From NCBI GenBank assembly GCA_030041535.1, contig JASHNR010000058.1:103271-167270 (forward strand): a stretch of DNA of 64,000 nt, in the 5' to 3' direction. The notes beneath the pieces are model-generated. The model did no database searches. It saw only the letters and a list, made by a program, of their open reading frames with translations, and was not told where the DNA came from. Below are positions 18,301-25,595 of the stretch, piece after piece (the first letter of the stretch is position 1; each line of letters begins with the position of its first letter). Origin of the DNA: Nitrosopumilaceae archaeon (GTDB taxonomy: Archaea; Thermoproteota; Nitrososphaeria; Nitrososphaerales; Nitrosopumilaceae). Both the position numbers and the translations under genes were made by a program.

Positions 18301-19627
18301 ATGTGATAGATGCTGCAGTAGCAGTTCCATGTCCACCATAATCATACATTACACCAAAAAAATTGCCATGTGGATCAAGAGGAGGAAGCAATGTTCCATT
18401 TATTGCTCCGATTTTTTTATCGATTTTAGGTGATTTTGCAATTACGCCGTATAAATCAAGAACTCGTGCACCAACGGTACCAGCACTGTATATCGGATTT
18501 CCATCGTGATTTTTATCATATACTAAAAATTCTTTTCCACTTCCTAATGTAATTGGTGTTTGTGTAGTGAAATCAAAATCATATTTTGGAGATAAAACGT
18601 TCTCAAGTCTCAAAAAATCCTCGTATGAATCATACATGTCTGGAATTATGGTATCGTACACACCTGGTGTCGTGGAATCAACCACAAGAACAGGGACTAA
18701 TTGTAGTATTGAAAACTGACCCTGTGAAACACTTTCATATATCATCCCAAAATGATACATCCCACTTTTTGACACAATAAAATGCCTTGCGTCTTTGCCT
18801 ATTTTATAATCATTAGAAACTGTCCCGTTTACTACAGGCGTACCACCTTTAGGATATTGCGAATTATATACAGGTATGTTCGTCCCTTTCCCTTCCCTGT
18901 TTAGATCAAGAAAAACTCCGTTTGAATTTACATAGACAGAAGAGGTGATATTTTTTGGAATTGGCTGTGTGTAGTTTTGAATAACGCCATTATTACCAAT
19001 ATTTGCAATGAACGTTGCATTTGTCAACACCAATCCTTGACCATCTGCATCGATCATGATAGGAATATTGTTTTCATCTCTGGCAAGAGAAGATCTCACA
19101 TCAAGGTTCGAAAAGTCTGTCCCGGTATCAACTATTCCCACCTTGATACCATTGCCTGTGTAGTTGTATTGTTGAATTACCTTATTTGAACCAAGTATAT
19201 CTCCTACCCTAGAGACATCACTAGGCGTAGGAGAATTGATTTGTGCAGAATCAAATTCCAATGGAAGATCTTCAATTACGTTATAACCATCAAGTTTTAG
19301 ATTTGCAATTTCGTTTGGATTAAAAATACCTACTGCAAATGATCCATGACCAGAATTTAATCCATAAATTATATTATCTGCGCTTTGTGCTATATCCGAA
19401 ATCGATCCTGAACCAAAAATTATGTATCTCTTTTCAGAATTTTCTACTGAAACAGGTTGAAAAGTTATTAGACCAGATGTTTGTTCTGGAACAGAAGTTT
19501 GCATTTGATTTGGAATATCCACATCATAATATGCGTTAATCTGTTTTGGAATTAGAGATATTAGAAGAATGCATATCAAAAAAAATGCTACTTTTGACAT
19601 TGTCCTACGTGATTTTTTGTTTACCAT
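15368..19627 (-). CDS. Large membrane-anchored subtilisin-family protease, 1419 aa
   Basis: Secreted serine protease of the S8 family. Signal peptide at about 11-32. The catalytic triad is D167 (GIVDTGTD), H433 (GGHGTA) and S656 (FGGTSLAAP), with the oxyanion Asn at N557 (SSGNAGPG). The Asp-His interval of about 265 residues is far longer than usual, so an insert domain splits the catalytic core. After the protease come long beta-rich regions with Ig-like modules, including a final one around DNTPPIIIFKSP, then a membrane helix near 1390-1412 and a basic end. The gene is 5 nt downstream of its Ig/coiled-coil partner. Confidence 0.93.
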   Translation of the reverse strand: MVNKKSRRTMSKVAFFLICILLISLIPKQINAYYDVDIPNQMQTSVPEQTSGLITFQPVSVENSEKRYIIFGSGSISDIAQSADNIIYGLNSGHGSFAVGIFNPNEIANLKLDGYNVIEDLPLEFDSAQINSPTPSDVSRVGDILGSNKVIQQYNYTGNGIKVGIVDTGTDFSNLDVRSSLARDENNIPIMIDADGQGLVLTNATFIANIGNNGVIQNYTQPIPKNITSSVYVNSNGVFLDLNREGKGTNIPVYNSQYPKGGTPVVNGTVSNDYKIGKDARHFIVSKSGMYHFGMIYESVSQGQFSILQLVPVLVVDSTTPGVYDTIIPDMYDSYEDFLRLENVLSPKYDFDFTTQTPITLGSGKEFLVYDKNHDGNPIYSAGTVGARVLDLYGVIAKSPKIDKKIGAINGTLLPPLDPHGNFFGVMYDYGGHGTATAASITSQGKQQYDIYGNSTKYVIQGIAPGAKIVPIKALWIGDAIYGWLWAAGFDQNDNHWKFSGNTRVDILSNSWGISTFPALGSVPGLDIQSLLLSALNVPGSLDEKYPGILTVSSSGNAGPGYGTIGSPDAAPFGLTVGAATDNVFVGYGPFKGQPRFGNSTVYYGDISGFSSKGPSLIGDPKPDIMAVGEYSFTPTSVTKYSKNSTGSFSLFGGTSLAAPLVAGSAAIVMQALRDKGISYNPFMVRNILMSTATDLGNDPFTQGSGLVNVTSAVNYVLGNDDTFAVYNNATYSNVQKILEPAISSMNSSAFGLKMFQLGNTSFPETPWFAGRLYPGDRSTATFTIENPTDNNIEITIEPQKLDLMKISQYNGTTEPRLQDSLIKKQGVYRPDYVPLAQITNHTNLLSFFQKQSPIPYDASLMVLDLTFPFSEFMNSSAKTYADDMKISSLYVYDWNNKHNDTQPTSQELSLVNRGGSWGTVQEVRISDPNSKFEHIPLVGVYPVPTRYSYWSGDTKQNSTSIDYTLTASYYKKTQWNEVWLDSNNMEIKPHSQAVMSATLIVPSDKKAGVYQGFISFQDESHTVNVPVSYVVLKKLQPKDLPTVIQGSNGNPLFGNGYVGGGFDMSNRYNAGDWREYYFDIADKTINTATMIFSWKDPDTNLSVFVIDPQGRIIQTNVPPGVLGQFQGWPSGDWLGPSTTFSEGGGFYPVKNKDATSTEVYAPINQTGVYSVLIHTTLFGGESVVEPITMASKFSTILPSENSPQINLEIPQFINNTYKITPTIIGQNIQDEKYYLDSSEPKILNETTFSTIIENLSEGSHDLKIVVSDTVGHVVSKDFKFVVDNTPPIIIFKSPANGSTVSGIINVNLSINETNPLEKDWLAVNLPGQTVFDNDTIQYDTRALQNGPYYITAVAKDKAGNVASEKIAINVNNSIQNTSIVSGKSDQNFTTLIEILVGIAIASLIFIITFKKLGFFRRT

Positions 19628-19632
19628 TACTG

Positions 19633-20640
19633 TTATCTTCGCCTAGCAAGAATAGTTATTTGTAATGCAATGATTACAGCAATCAAAGCAACGACTGGTA
19701 GAAAAAGCGAATTAAATTGACCCGAAGCTGCCTCAATATTTTGTACAGTTTGTGACATTGAAGTTACACTCTTGTTCATATTTTCGTTTGCCTGTGATAT
19801 TGAATTCTGACTTGTGTTCAATACATATCCAAAACCTTGAACTTCTGTTTTTATCTTATCAAGTTCACTTGATGTAGTATTTAGTACAGAGTTTAATCTT
19901 ATGATTTGGTTCGAAATTCCTTCTATGCTTTGCTTGAGTACTAGTGTAGCAGCTACTCCATTGGATTCAGTACCTTGACTGAGAGCAATGATATGAAAGA
20001 CATAGGTGCCTTCCTGAGGAGGGGTAAAATCAACATAGTAAAGTCCTTGGTGAAGAGTAGTAAAGGAATTGGTAAGATCAGTTACGTCTCCATTTGGAAG
20101 ATGAACGTGGGAATTAGCAAGTAGTTTTGTTGGATCGCCTGCTACCAGTAGACCATCACTAGTCACTTGAACAAAAACTCGAAATGTTTGGTTAACAGCT
20201 GCAGTTTGTGGAGCATAAACCGATACTAATACAGTTCTCTTTATTTGAGTATGTATCAACGATGAAGATGATGCAAATGCTACATCAACGTTTTGCGAGA
20301 ATCCCTGTTCTTTAGTAGCAATTGCTTCTACAGAGTATGTTCCATACGGATAATTCGTTGTTGCGTTAGGCCATTGCATCAATACTTGGTTAAAGTCTCC
20401 ATTGCTATCAGCTGTAATCTGATCGAATTGTTTTATTGTTCCATCCGGAGCAAACAATCTAAGAATTACAGTCTCGTTTGACAAAGCCTTACCATATACA
20501 AGAAGAGGTTGACCTTCTGAATATACCTGAGAATCAGTATACAGTTCTAATGGTTCTAATGCAGCATAAGCTTGAGTTAGAAAGCTGCTCATGATAACAA
20601 AAAACAAGAGCCCCGCCATCAGTAGTTTCAATCTATTCAT
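19633..20640 (-). CDS. Surface Ig-like/coiled-coil membrane protein
   Basis: Signal peptide (MNRLKLLMAGLLFFVIM to QAYA), then two Ig-like beta domains: LYTDSQVYSEGQPLLVYGKA resembles the macroglobulin-type MG domains, and the second begins near VYAPQTAAVNQTF. A helical coiled coil follows (about 235-300, with repeated N/S/Q and no Pro), ending in a membrane helix (LPVVALIAVIIALQI) and RR. I chose ATG 20640 at the signal peptide. A GTG at 20652 is possible. It ends 5 nt before the subtilase gene, so they form one transcript. A role as partner or presenter of that protease is an inference from linkage. Confidence 0.82.
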   Translation of the reverse strand: MNRLKLLMAGLLFFVIMSSFLTQAYAALEPLELYTDSQVYSEGQPLLVYGKALSNETVILRLFAPDGTIKQFDQITADSNGDFNQVLMQWPNATTNYPYGTYSVEAIATKEQGFSQNVDVAFASSSSLIHTQIKRTVLVSVYAPQTAAVNQTFRVFVQVTSDGLLVAGDPTKLLANSHVHLPNGDVTDLTNSFTTLHQGLYYVDFTPPQEGTYVFHIIALSQGTESNGVAATLVLKQSIEGISNQIIRLNSVLNTTSSELDKIKTEVQGFGYVLNTSQNSISQANENMNKSVTSMSQTVQNIEAASGQFNSLFLPVVALIAVIIALQITILARRR

Positions 20641-20744
20641 GATGACGTCCACCCATAGATATTGGTTCTGTTAGAAAGAATATGTTAGTTTGTTAAAACA
20701 TCTTAGATATTATCAGTGTTGAAAAATAATTCTCTATTTTACAT

Positions 20745-21362
20745 TCACTCTTTCTGGTAACGTTCTGGAGACATGGAATTAATTGATATTATAGAAAGGT
20801 TAGATTGTTGTTCTTTTTTAAACATAGTCAAAGATGCATTTCTAATTATTAATTCGTATAAAGATTCAGGTGTTAATTGCATGACAGTAGAAAGCATGGA
20901 TTTAATTGGATCCATATGAGTTACAAATAATATGTTTTCATCATGATATTTTTTAGAACAATGTTCGACCAAGTCAAGAACTCTTTTTTTAATACTTGCA
21001 AAAGGTTCGATTCCATTTTTCTCTATTATTGGATCTCCCTCATAAAACTTGAGAAAAATATTTCCATATTTTGAAAACATGTTGTCAAAAGTCATTCCAG
21101 ATAGAGATCCCATATCTATTTCTGTTAGTCTGTCGTCTATGCTGTATCCTAGCCCCAATTTTTTTGCCACTATACTTGTAGTTTGTTCTGCTCTTTCTAT
21201 TGGACTTGAATAGATAGCAGATATGTTAAATGGTTTGAGAAAATCAGCTATCTTTTTAGCTTGTTTAATGCCTTGATCTGTTAGAGGATATCCTATCGCT
21301 CGTCCTGCAAGGATTTGTTCTACATTATTTTTGGCCTGTCCGTGACGTAGAAAAAGAAACAA
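20745..21362 (-). CDS. Histidine phosphatase family protein
   Basis: Cytoplasmic phosphomonoesterase of the phosphoglycerate-mutase/phosphatase superfamily. The catalytic motif is LRHGQAKNN. The second region YSSPIERAEQTT and the VTHMDPI segment carrying the second His are present, and the Glu of LTEIDMGSLSG is probably the proton donor. The start is TTG 21362, immediately before the first strand. At 205 aa the length is normal. The substrate cannot be predicted. It is divergent from npdG. Confidence 0.88.
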   Translation of the reverse strand: MFLFLRHGQAKNNVEQILAGRAIGYPLTDQGIKQAKKIADFLKPFNISAIYSSPIERAEQTTSIVAKKLGLGYSIDDRLTEIDMGSLSGMTFDNMFSKYGNIFLKFYEGDPIIEKNGIEPFASIKKRVLDLVEHCSKKYHDENILFVTHMDPIKSMLSTVMQLTPESLYELIIRNASLTMFKKEQQSNLSIISINSMSPERYQKE

Positions 21363-21425
21363 TGTTTATTCTGAGACGACTTGTTGAATAGAGATAATAA
21401 TAAGATTATCAGAGTCAACCATGTA

Positions 21426-22097
21426 ATGAAGATCGGAATAATTGGCGGCACAGGTGGAATGGGAAAAGGATTCGCTTTGCGATGGTGTGTTAATCATGAT
21501 ATCATAATAGGTTCAAGAGATTCTTCAAAGGCTGATGAAGTAGCTCGTGAATATTTTGCCAGTGCAGTTAAAGAGCATGGATCTACAAAGGGCAAGATAA
21601 CAGGGATAGACAATATCTCTGCTGCAAAAGAGAGTGACGTATTAGTACTTTCTATCCCATATGAGAATATAGATGCGACATGTTCTCAGATTCTTCCAAA
21701 TGTTAAGGACAGCTGTATTGTTATATCTCCGATAGTGCCTCTCATTAAAACCGATGCAGGCTTTGAATTAATTTCGTTTAGGGAAAACAAGCCCTCTGCT
21801 TTTGAGTTGGTACAGAAATATATGAAAAACAAGTCGCATCTAGTAGCTGCATTTCACACTATTTCTGAAAAGAAGCTTATCGATACAAAGCTTGTCTTAG
21901 ATTCGGACATATTTGTATGCGGAGATGATAATGATACGATAAATGTTGTAAATGGTTTAATCAAAGAAATAACTAACCTAAGACCCATTTTACTAGGACC
22001 TGGATCTCTCTCATATCTTGCCGAAGCCACAACACCAATTCTTATTAACGCAATGATAAAGAACAAAATGAAAAATCCAGGCATAAAGATAATTTAA
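21426..22097 (+). CDS. npdG: F420-dependent NADP reductase
   Basis: Transfers hydride between reduced coenzyme F420 and NADP. The N-terminal Rossmann motif GIIGGTGGMGKGFALRW is the NADP site, followed by IIIGSRDSSKADE with the residues that typically bind the 2'-phosphate. VLVLSIPYENI and the C-terminal GPGSLSYLAEATTPILI match the family. ATG 21426 precedes the dinucleotide motif directly. The open frame extends 15 codons further upstream without homology. 223 aa is normal. Two small genes follow, one of them a possible flavin or F420-binding protein. Confidence 0.9.
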   Translation: MKIGIIGGTGGMGKGFALRWCVNHDIIIGSRDSSKADEVAREYFASAVKEHGSTKGKITGIDNISAAKESDVLVLSIPYENIDATCSQILPNVKDSCIVISPIVPLIKTDAGFELISFRENKPSAFELVQKYMKNKSHLVAAFHTISEKKLIDTKLVLDSDIFVCGDDNDTINVVNGLIKEITNLRPILLGPGSLSYLAEATTPILINAMIKNKMKNPGIKII

Positions 22098-22119
22098 TCA
22101 GTGTTTATAGAAATAAAAG

Positions 22120-22344
22120 ATGGGAGACAGTCCAAAGAAAAATTGGTTTACTGCTATGGGTATTTTATTCATAGTTGTTGCAGTAATTCCCATTATCAGA
22201 GATTTGCTGATCTGGGGTCCTGACTTTGTATCGGATTTTTTCACTTCCCCGGATCTAACAAGTGAGAAAGTGTGTACAGCAGTGTTTGGAATTGGCGGAT
22301 TTTTGATCATTCTAGGTCTTAGAGGCGAAAATTATGAAGGCTAG
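22120..22344 (+). CDS. Small two-helix membrane protein, 74 aa
   Basis: Two hydrophobic helices (WFTAMGILFIVVAVIPII and VFGIGGFLIILGL) separated by an acidic loop with Pro. It starts 22 nt after npdG and its end overlaps the next gene by 11 nt, so it belongs to the same transcript. No recognised family. A TATA-like GTTTATAG just upstream could also give it its own promoter. Confidence 0.65.
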   Translation: MGDSPKKNWFTAMGILFIVVAVIPIIRDLLIWGPDFVSDFFTSPDLTSEKVCTAVFGIGGFLIILGLRGENYEG

Positions 22345-22732
22345 GGATTTCATAAAAACACAGAAAATTTTGAGAATTGCCACAATAGACTCTAGAGGCA
22401 ATCCACACATAGTTCCTGTTTGGTATAATTATGAAAACGATAAATTCTATATTGGCACTAATACCAGAACAATAAAAGCAAAAAATGTTAAACAAAATCC
22501 AAAAGTTTCGTTCTGTATAGATATAGGAATCAATTCTCCGGAGATTTTTGGTGTAATGGGAATAGGAAAGGCAAAGTTGATTTTAGAAGATAATTATGTA
22601 AAGCAGGTTACTAAAAAAATTCTCTTGAGATATTTCAAAAGCTTGAAAAACAAATCTGCCCAGCAGCTCTTGAAAGATACTGATTGTATTATTGAAATAA
22701 TGCCAAAAAAGATTGCGACTTGGAAATTTTAA
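22334..22732 (+). CDS. Pyridoxamine-phosphate-oxidase-like split-barrel protein
   Basis: A 132-aa FMN- or F420-binding split-barrel fold. The signature strands RIATIDSRGNPHIVPVWYNYENDKFYIGT and RTIKAKNVKQNPKVSFCID are typical of the PPOX/F420-dependent reductase superfamily. It overlaps the upstream membrane protein by 11 nt and lies in the npdG transcript, which favours F420 as cofactor over FMN. The substrate is unknown. Its last 4 nt overlap the convergent aminotransferase. Confidence 0.83.
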   Translation: MKARDFIKTQKILRIATIDSRGNPHIVPVWYNYENDKFYIGTNTRTIKAKNVKQNPKVSFCIDIGINSPEIFGVMGIGKAKLILEDNYVKQVTKKILLRYFKSLKNKSAQQLLKDTDCIIEIMPKKIATWKF

Positions 22733-23901
22733 CCAACAAATTCTTCTATTTTGTCAAGCGCTTTCTCTAGAACTGGAATCTCTGGAAGGAACACCATTCT
22801 AAAATGTCCGCTACCATATTGAGTTCCAAAACCTGAACCGTGCACTGTAAGAATTCCTTTTGATTTAAGAAGATCTAGAACAAACTCCTTATCTGATCCA
22901 TATTTGTTATTCTCAATCTTTGGGAATACATAGAAGGCACCTTTTGGATTTGAGCAGCTAAGATTATTCATTCCGTTCAATCTCTTAATTGTATAATCTC
23001 TTCTTTTTTTCAGTTCTAAGACAAATTTTTGGATATAGTTTTGCGGTCCTTTGAGAGATTCCAAGGCAGCGTATTGAACAGGCAAGTTTGTAGCAATTCT
23101 AACTCGAGCAAGTTTAGGTACATTCTCTCGCAGAGATTCTAATTTTTTTGATTGATTAAAAGCAATGTAACCAGCCCGCCAGCCTGACATGAGATGAACT
23201 TTAGAAAATCCATTTAGTAGTATCACCGGAGAATCTGCACTAACTTTTCCTATTCCAACAAAATTTTCATCAAATACTATCTGATCGTATATCTCATCAC
23301 ATATGATGTAGAGATTGTGTTCATTAGCAATATCAATCAAATCTTTTAGTGATTTTTCGCTGAAGACTGCACCTGTAGGATTGTTCGGGCTTATCAGACA
23401 TATAGCCACTGTCTTTGAAGAAATTTTTCTTCGGATATCATCCAAGTCTGGCGTGGAGTTGTGTAAATCAACAGCAAATTCAATTGGTTTTCCCCCAAAT
23501 AATCTCACATAGGAAGCATATGGAGGATAATATGGTCCCGGTATGAGGACTTCATCTCCTGATTCTACTATTGATGCAGTAATCATTTCAAGACCTTCTG
23601 AAACACCATTTGTTACAAGAATGTCATCTTCAGAAACTCCAAGACCTTTTTTTCTCTCTTTTTTTGCTATCTCTTCACGTAATTCTGGTAATCCTTCTGA
23701 AACAGCATAATAATTTTGGCCGTCTTTTACTGCCTTTATCAGCGCTTCTTTGACATTTTCAGGTGGCTGAAAACCATGCTGCAGTGGGTCTCCAATGTTA
23801 AGATACGTAATCTGTTTACCCTGTTTTTGCAGCTTTCGTGCTTCAAGTGCAATATCTCTAATGGCATATTCAATACCTGCTACTCTTTGTGATATTTTCA
23901 A
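22729..23901 (-). CDS. Class I/II aminotransferase (PLP)
   Basis: A fold-type I aminotransferase, probably acting on alanine, aspartate or aromatic amino acids. The PLP Lys is in LLNGFSKVHLMSGWRAGY, with the Asp/Tyr pair in IICDEIYDQIVF and the NNPTGAVFS motif for substrate carboxylate. The C-terminal Arg motif is GSGHFRMVFL. 390 aa is normal for the AlaT/AspC type. The spelling NIGDPLQHGFQPP near the start resembles archaeal alanine-type enzymes, but I would not fix specificity. Confidence 0.9.
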   Translation of the reverse strand: MKISQRVAGIEYAIRDIALEARKLQKQGKQITYLNIGDPLQHGFQPPENVKEALIKAVKDGQNYYAVSEGLPELREEIAKKERKKGLGVSEDDILVTNGVSEGLEMITASIVESGDEVLIPGPYYPPYASYVRLFGGKPIEFAVDLHNSTPDLDDIRRKISSKTVAICLISPNNPTGAVFSEKSLKDLIDIANEHNLYIICDEIYDQIVFDENFVGIGKVSADSPVILLNGFSKVHLMSGWRAGYIAFNQSKKLESLRENVPKLARVRIATNLPVQYAALESLKGPQNYIQKFVLELKKRRDYTIKRLNGMNNLSCSNPKGAFYVFPKIENNKYGSDKEFVLDLLKSKGILTVHGSGFGTQYGSGHFRMVFLPEIPVLEKALDKIEEFVG

Positions 23902-23944
23902 TCACCTAGACAGATATTTAGCCCCGTTAAATTCTTAATTGATT

Positions 23945-24019
23945 GGACCCGTTGCATAGCCAGGATAGTGCGGGTGGCTTCGGACCACCAGGTCGAGGGT
24001 TCGAATCCCTCCGGGCCCT
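23945..24019 (+). tRNA. tRNA-Arg(TCG), with acceptor mismatch
   Basis: A full cloverleaf. Anticodon stem GGTGG/CCACC holds the loop CTTCGGA, giving TCG. The D arm GCAT/GTGC and T arm GAGGG TTCGAAT CCCTC are sound. Acceptor GGACCCG against CGGGCCC has an A3-C70 mismatch, and the discriminator position is T, unlike the G of the tRNA-Arg(TCT) in this window. Whether this is a true variant, a base error or a mildly decayed gene cannot be settled here. It is the only TCG gene in the window. Confidence 0.88.
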
Positions 24020-24074
24020 AGAAATAGATAGATAATGTTGCTTACTGGCAATAATTGTGTATAAAGGATTAACC

Positions 24075-24539
24075 ATGTTCAGAGTGGCTCTAATTGCTAT
24101 AGTAATTGGTTCAGTTTGGATAGGCATAGTTTTCTCATATACCATAAAGGATTTGAAAAATTTCAATGTAGACAAGCTAGATTCAGTTAGTATGCCACTT
24201 TTACTTTATGGAGATGGAATAGGTTTCTATGAGATATCTTCCAATCAATACAATAATTCTATTCTTGTAAAGATACTGGATTCAAATGGTAATTATCTTG
24301 ATCTGAAAACCATAACCAACAAAGAAACGGTCAATTACTTTGTCTTTGAGCATACAGGCGAATTTACTCTTGAATTGACAAATCTTTCTTCGAATCCGGT
24401 ACAATTAACAGTTGAATTTGGTGATACTAGATACCAAGAATTTCTTATTCCATCTTTAATGATTTTCATTGGGGCCTGTTTGTTGATGTTTACAGGATAT
24501 AGAAGATTAAAAAGCTACATAACTGCACAGCCTGAATAA
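24075..24539 (+). CDS. Hypothetical membrane protein with an exposed beta domain
   Basis: About 154 aa. An N-terminal membrane helix (FRVALIAIVIGSVWIGIVFSY), a soluble beta-rich middle with likely Ig/galactose-binding-like strands (YEISSNQYNNSILVKI to VNYFVFEHTGEFTLEL), then a second helix (IPSLMIFIGACLLMFTGY) and a basic tail. The topology puts the middle domain outside. I chose ATG 24075, directly before the helix. The frame opens at 24057. It overlaps the convergent membrane gene by 25 nt. Function unknown. Confidence 0.68.
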   Translation: MFRVALIAIVIGSVWIGIVFSYTIKDLKNFNVDKLDSVSMPLLLYGDGIGFYEISSNQYNNSILVKILDSNGNYLDLKTITNKETVNYFVFEHTGEFTLELTNLSSNPVQLTVEFGDTRYQEFLIPSLMIFIGACLLMFTGYRRLKSYITAQPE

Positions 24540-25105
24540 AATAATTGAAACACTGGGACGCATAGTACAACGGCACTAAACAATAGAATCAGGTTAAATC
24601 CTATCCATGCTGCAGACAGGAGTATTGCCATTATGGATATTGGTGTTATTTTTAAAAGGATGCTGCTTTGAGACTTGGACAGTGTAATGAAACCTCCAAT
24701 TGCACTAAGCAACAAGCCAGTTTCCACGGTAAGATGGGATGGAGTGACAAGACCATCGATTCCATAAATTACATGAAAATTGTAATCAGCATAACCACCA
24801 ATTACTTGTAACATGGCACCCAATAAGATCACTATTATCCCTTTTTTCATGAATTTATCTTCACAATGATTCAAAACTAACATTGCAGCAATAGCAGAAC
24901 AAGCTATCAAAGATGCACCAGAATAGATGGTTGCGTGTTGAACCGTCCAGAACGTCTCTGGAATTTTGAGTTCATGCGATGCTGAATCCCAGATTCCACC
25001 TAACAGTACTATTATCGTACCGCATGTAGCTAGAAAAGATGACATTTGTGTGATCTTTCTAGCTCTTAATAGAGATAACACACGGAACCTGTTTGATGGG
25101 TACAT
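24515..25105 (-). CDS. Polytopic membrane protein with conserved-looking His/Asp pairs
   Basis: 196 aa with five or six hydrophobic helices. Polar residues sit at helix ends in a repeated pattern: WDSASHELKIPETFW then VQHATIYSG, and later DYNFHVIYG then VTPSHLTVETG. The repeated D-x3-H and H-x3-[YV]-x-[SE]-G layout is unlike a simple transporter and suggests an intramembrane metal or haem site. No family name is recognised. It is divergent from the 93-aa gene, with about 200 nt of untranslated DNA between, and overlaps the 24075 gene convergently by 25 nt. Confidence 0.68.
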   Translation of the reverse strand: MYPSNRFRVLSLLRARKITQMSSFLATCGTIIVLLGGIWDSASHELKIPETFWTVQHATIYSGASLIACSAIAAMLVLNHCEDKFMKKGIIVILLGAMLQVIGGYADYNFHVIYGIDGLVTPSHLTVETGLLLSAIGGFITLSKSQSSILLKITPISIMAILLSAAWIGFNLILLFSAVVLCVPVFQLFYSGCAVM

Positions 25106-25310
25106 GTTGAAAAATACCTTTAATTGTGATATATAGAATTTTGTTTGCCAACCTTTGGCTTTTGGTTTTTGGTTGGAGTAACATCTTTTATTCTCATAAA
25201 TACCAGATTATGTATTTTCAATGACTTTGGGGCTTGTATTAGACAGATAAAGCTAAAACTCTTCATAGATCTTGCAAAATTCTTGACCTGTTATTGAAAA
25301 TAGGATTTCC

Positions 25311-25592
25311 ATGAGACTAACAATTATTATACTTCTACAATCTAGTCAACTCATGAGTCCCGGAATTGGCTTGATGAAAAGAAGACTCCCTACTGAGAAA
25401 GAGGCAATACCATTAGCAATATCTGGAATAATTCAAAAATATGGTGTAAGTGCAGATTCGGTCAAAACTCTTGAAACCAAATATGACTATGATGGTGGAG
25501 ATTGGTATGTTGCTTTAGGATTTGGCGAGAAAAGAGCTATTGTAAAGATGGATTCTGTCCAAGGTACGATAACAGAGATTAAAGAAATTTAA
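25311..25592 (+). CDS. Small hypothetical protein, 93 aa (PepSY-like fold possible)
   Basis: The C-terminal 60 residues (ALGFGEKRAIVKMDSVQGTITEI, preceded by a helix) look like the helix plus beta-hairpin of PepSY-type domains, where product strands close on a small hydrophobic core. The start is uncertain: ATG 25311 gives a hydrophobic leader, while 25353 or 25374 give a purely soluble protein. Convergent with the MIP18-PqqD gene, 3 nt apart. The fold is a guess. Confidence 0.55.
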   Translation: MRLTIIILLQSSQLMSPGIGLMKRRLPTEKEAIPLAISGIIQKYGVSADSVKTLETKYDYDGGDWYVALGFGEKRAIVKMDSVQGTITEIKEI

Positions 25593-25595
25593 TAT

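Noticed and set aside
23927-24175. Minus-strand frame across tRNA-Arg(TCG)
   Set aside because: The Arg/Pro-rich translation comes from the T arm of the tRNA, a well-known artefact.
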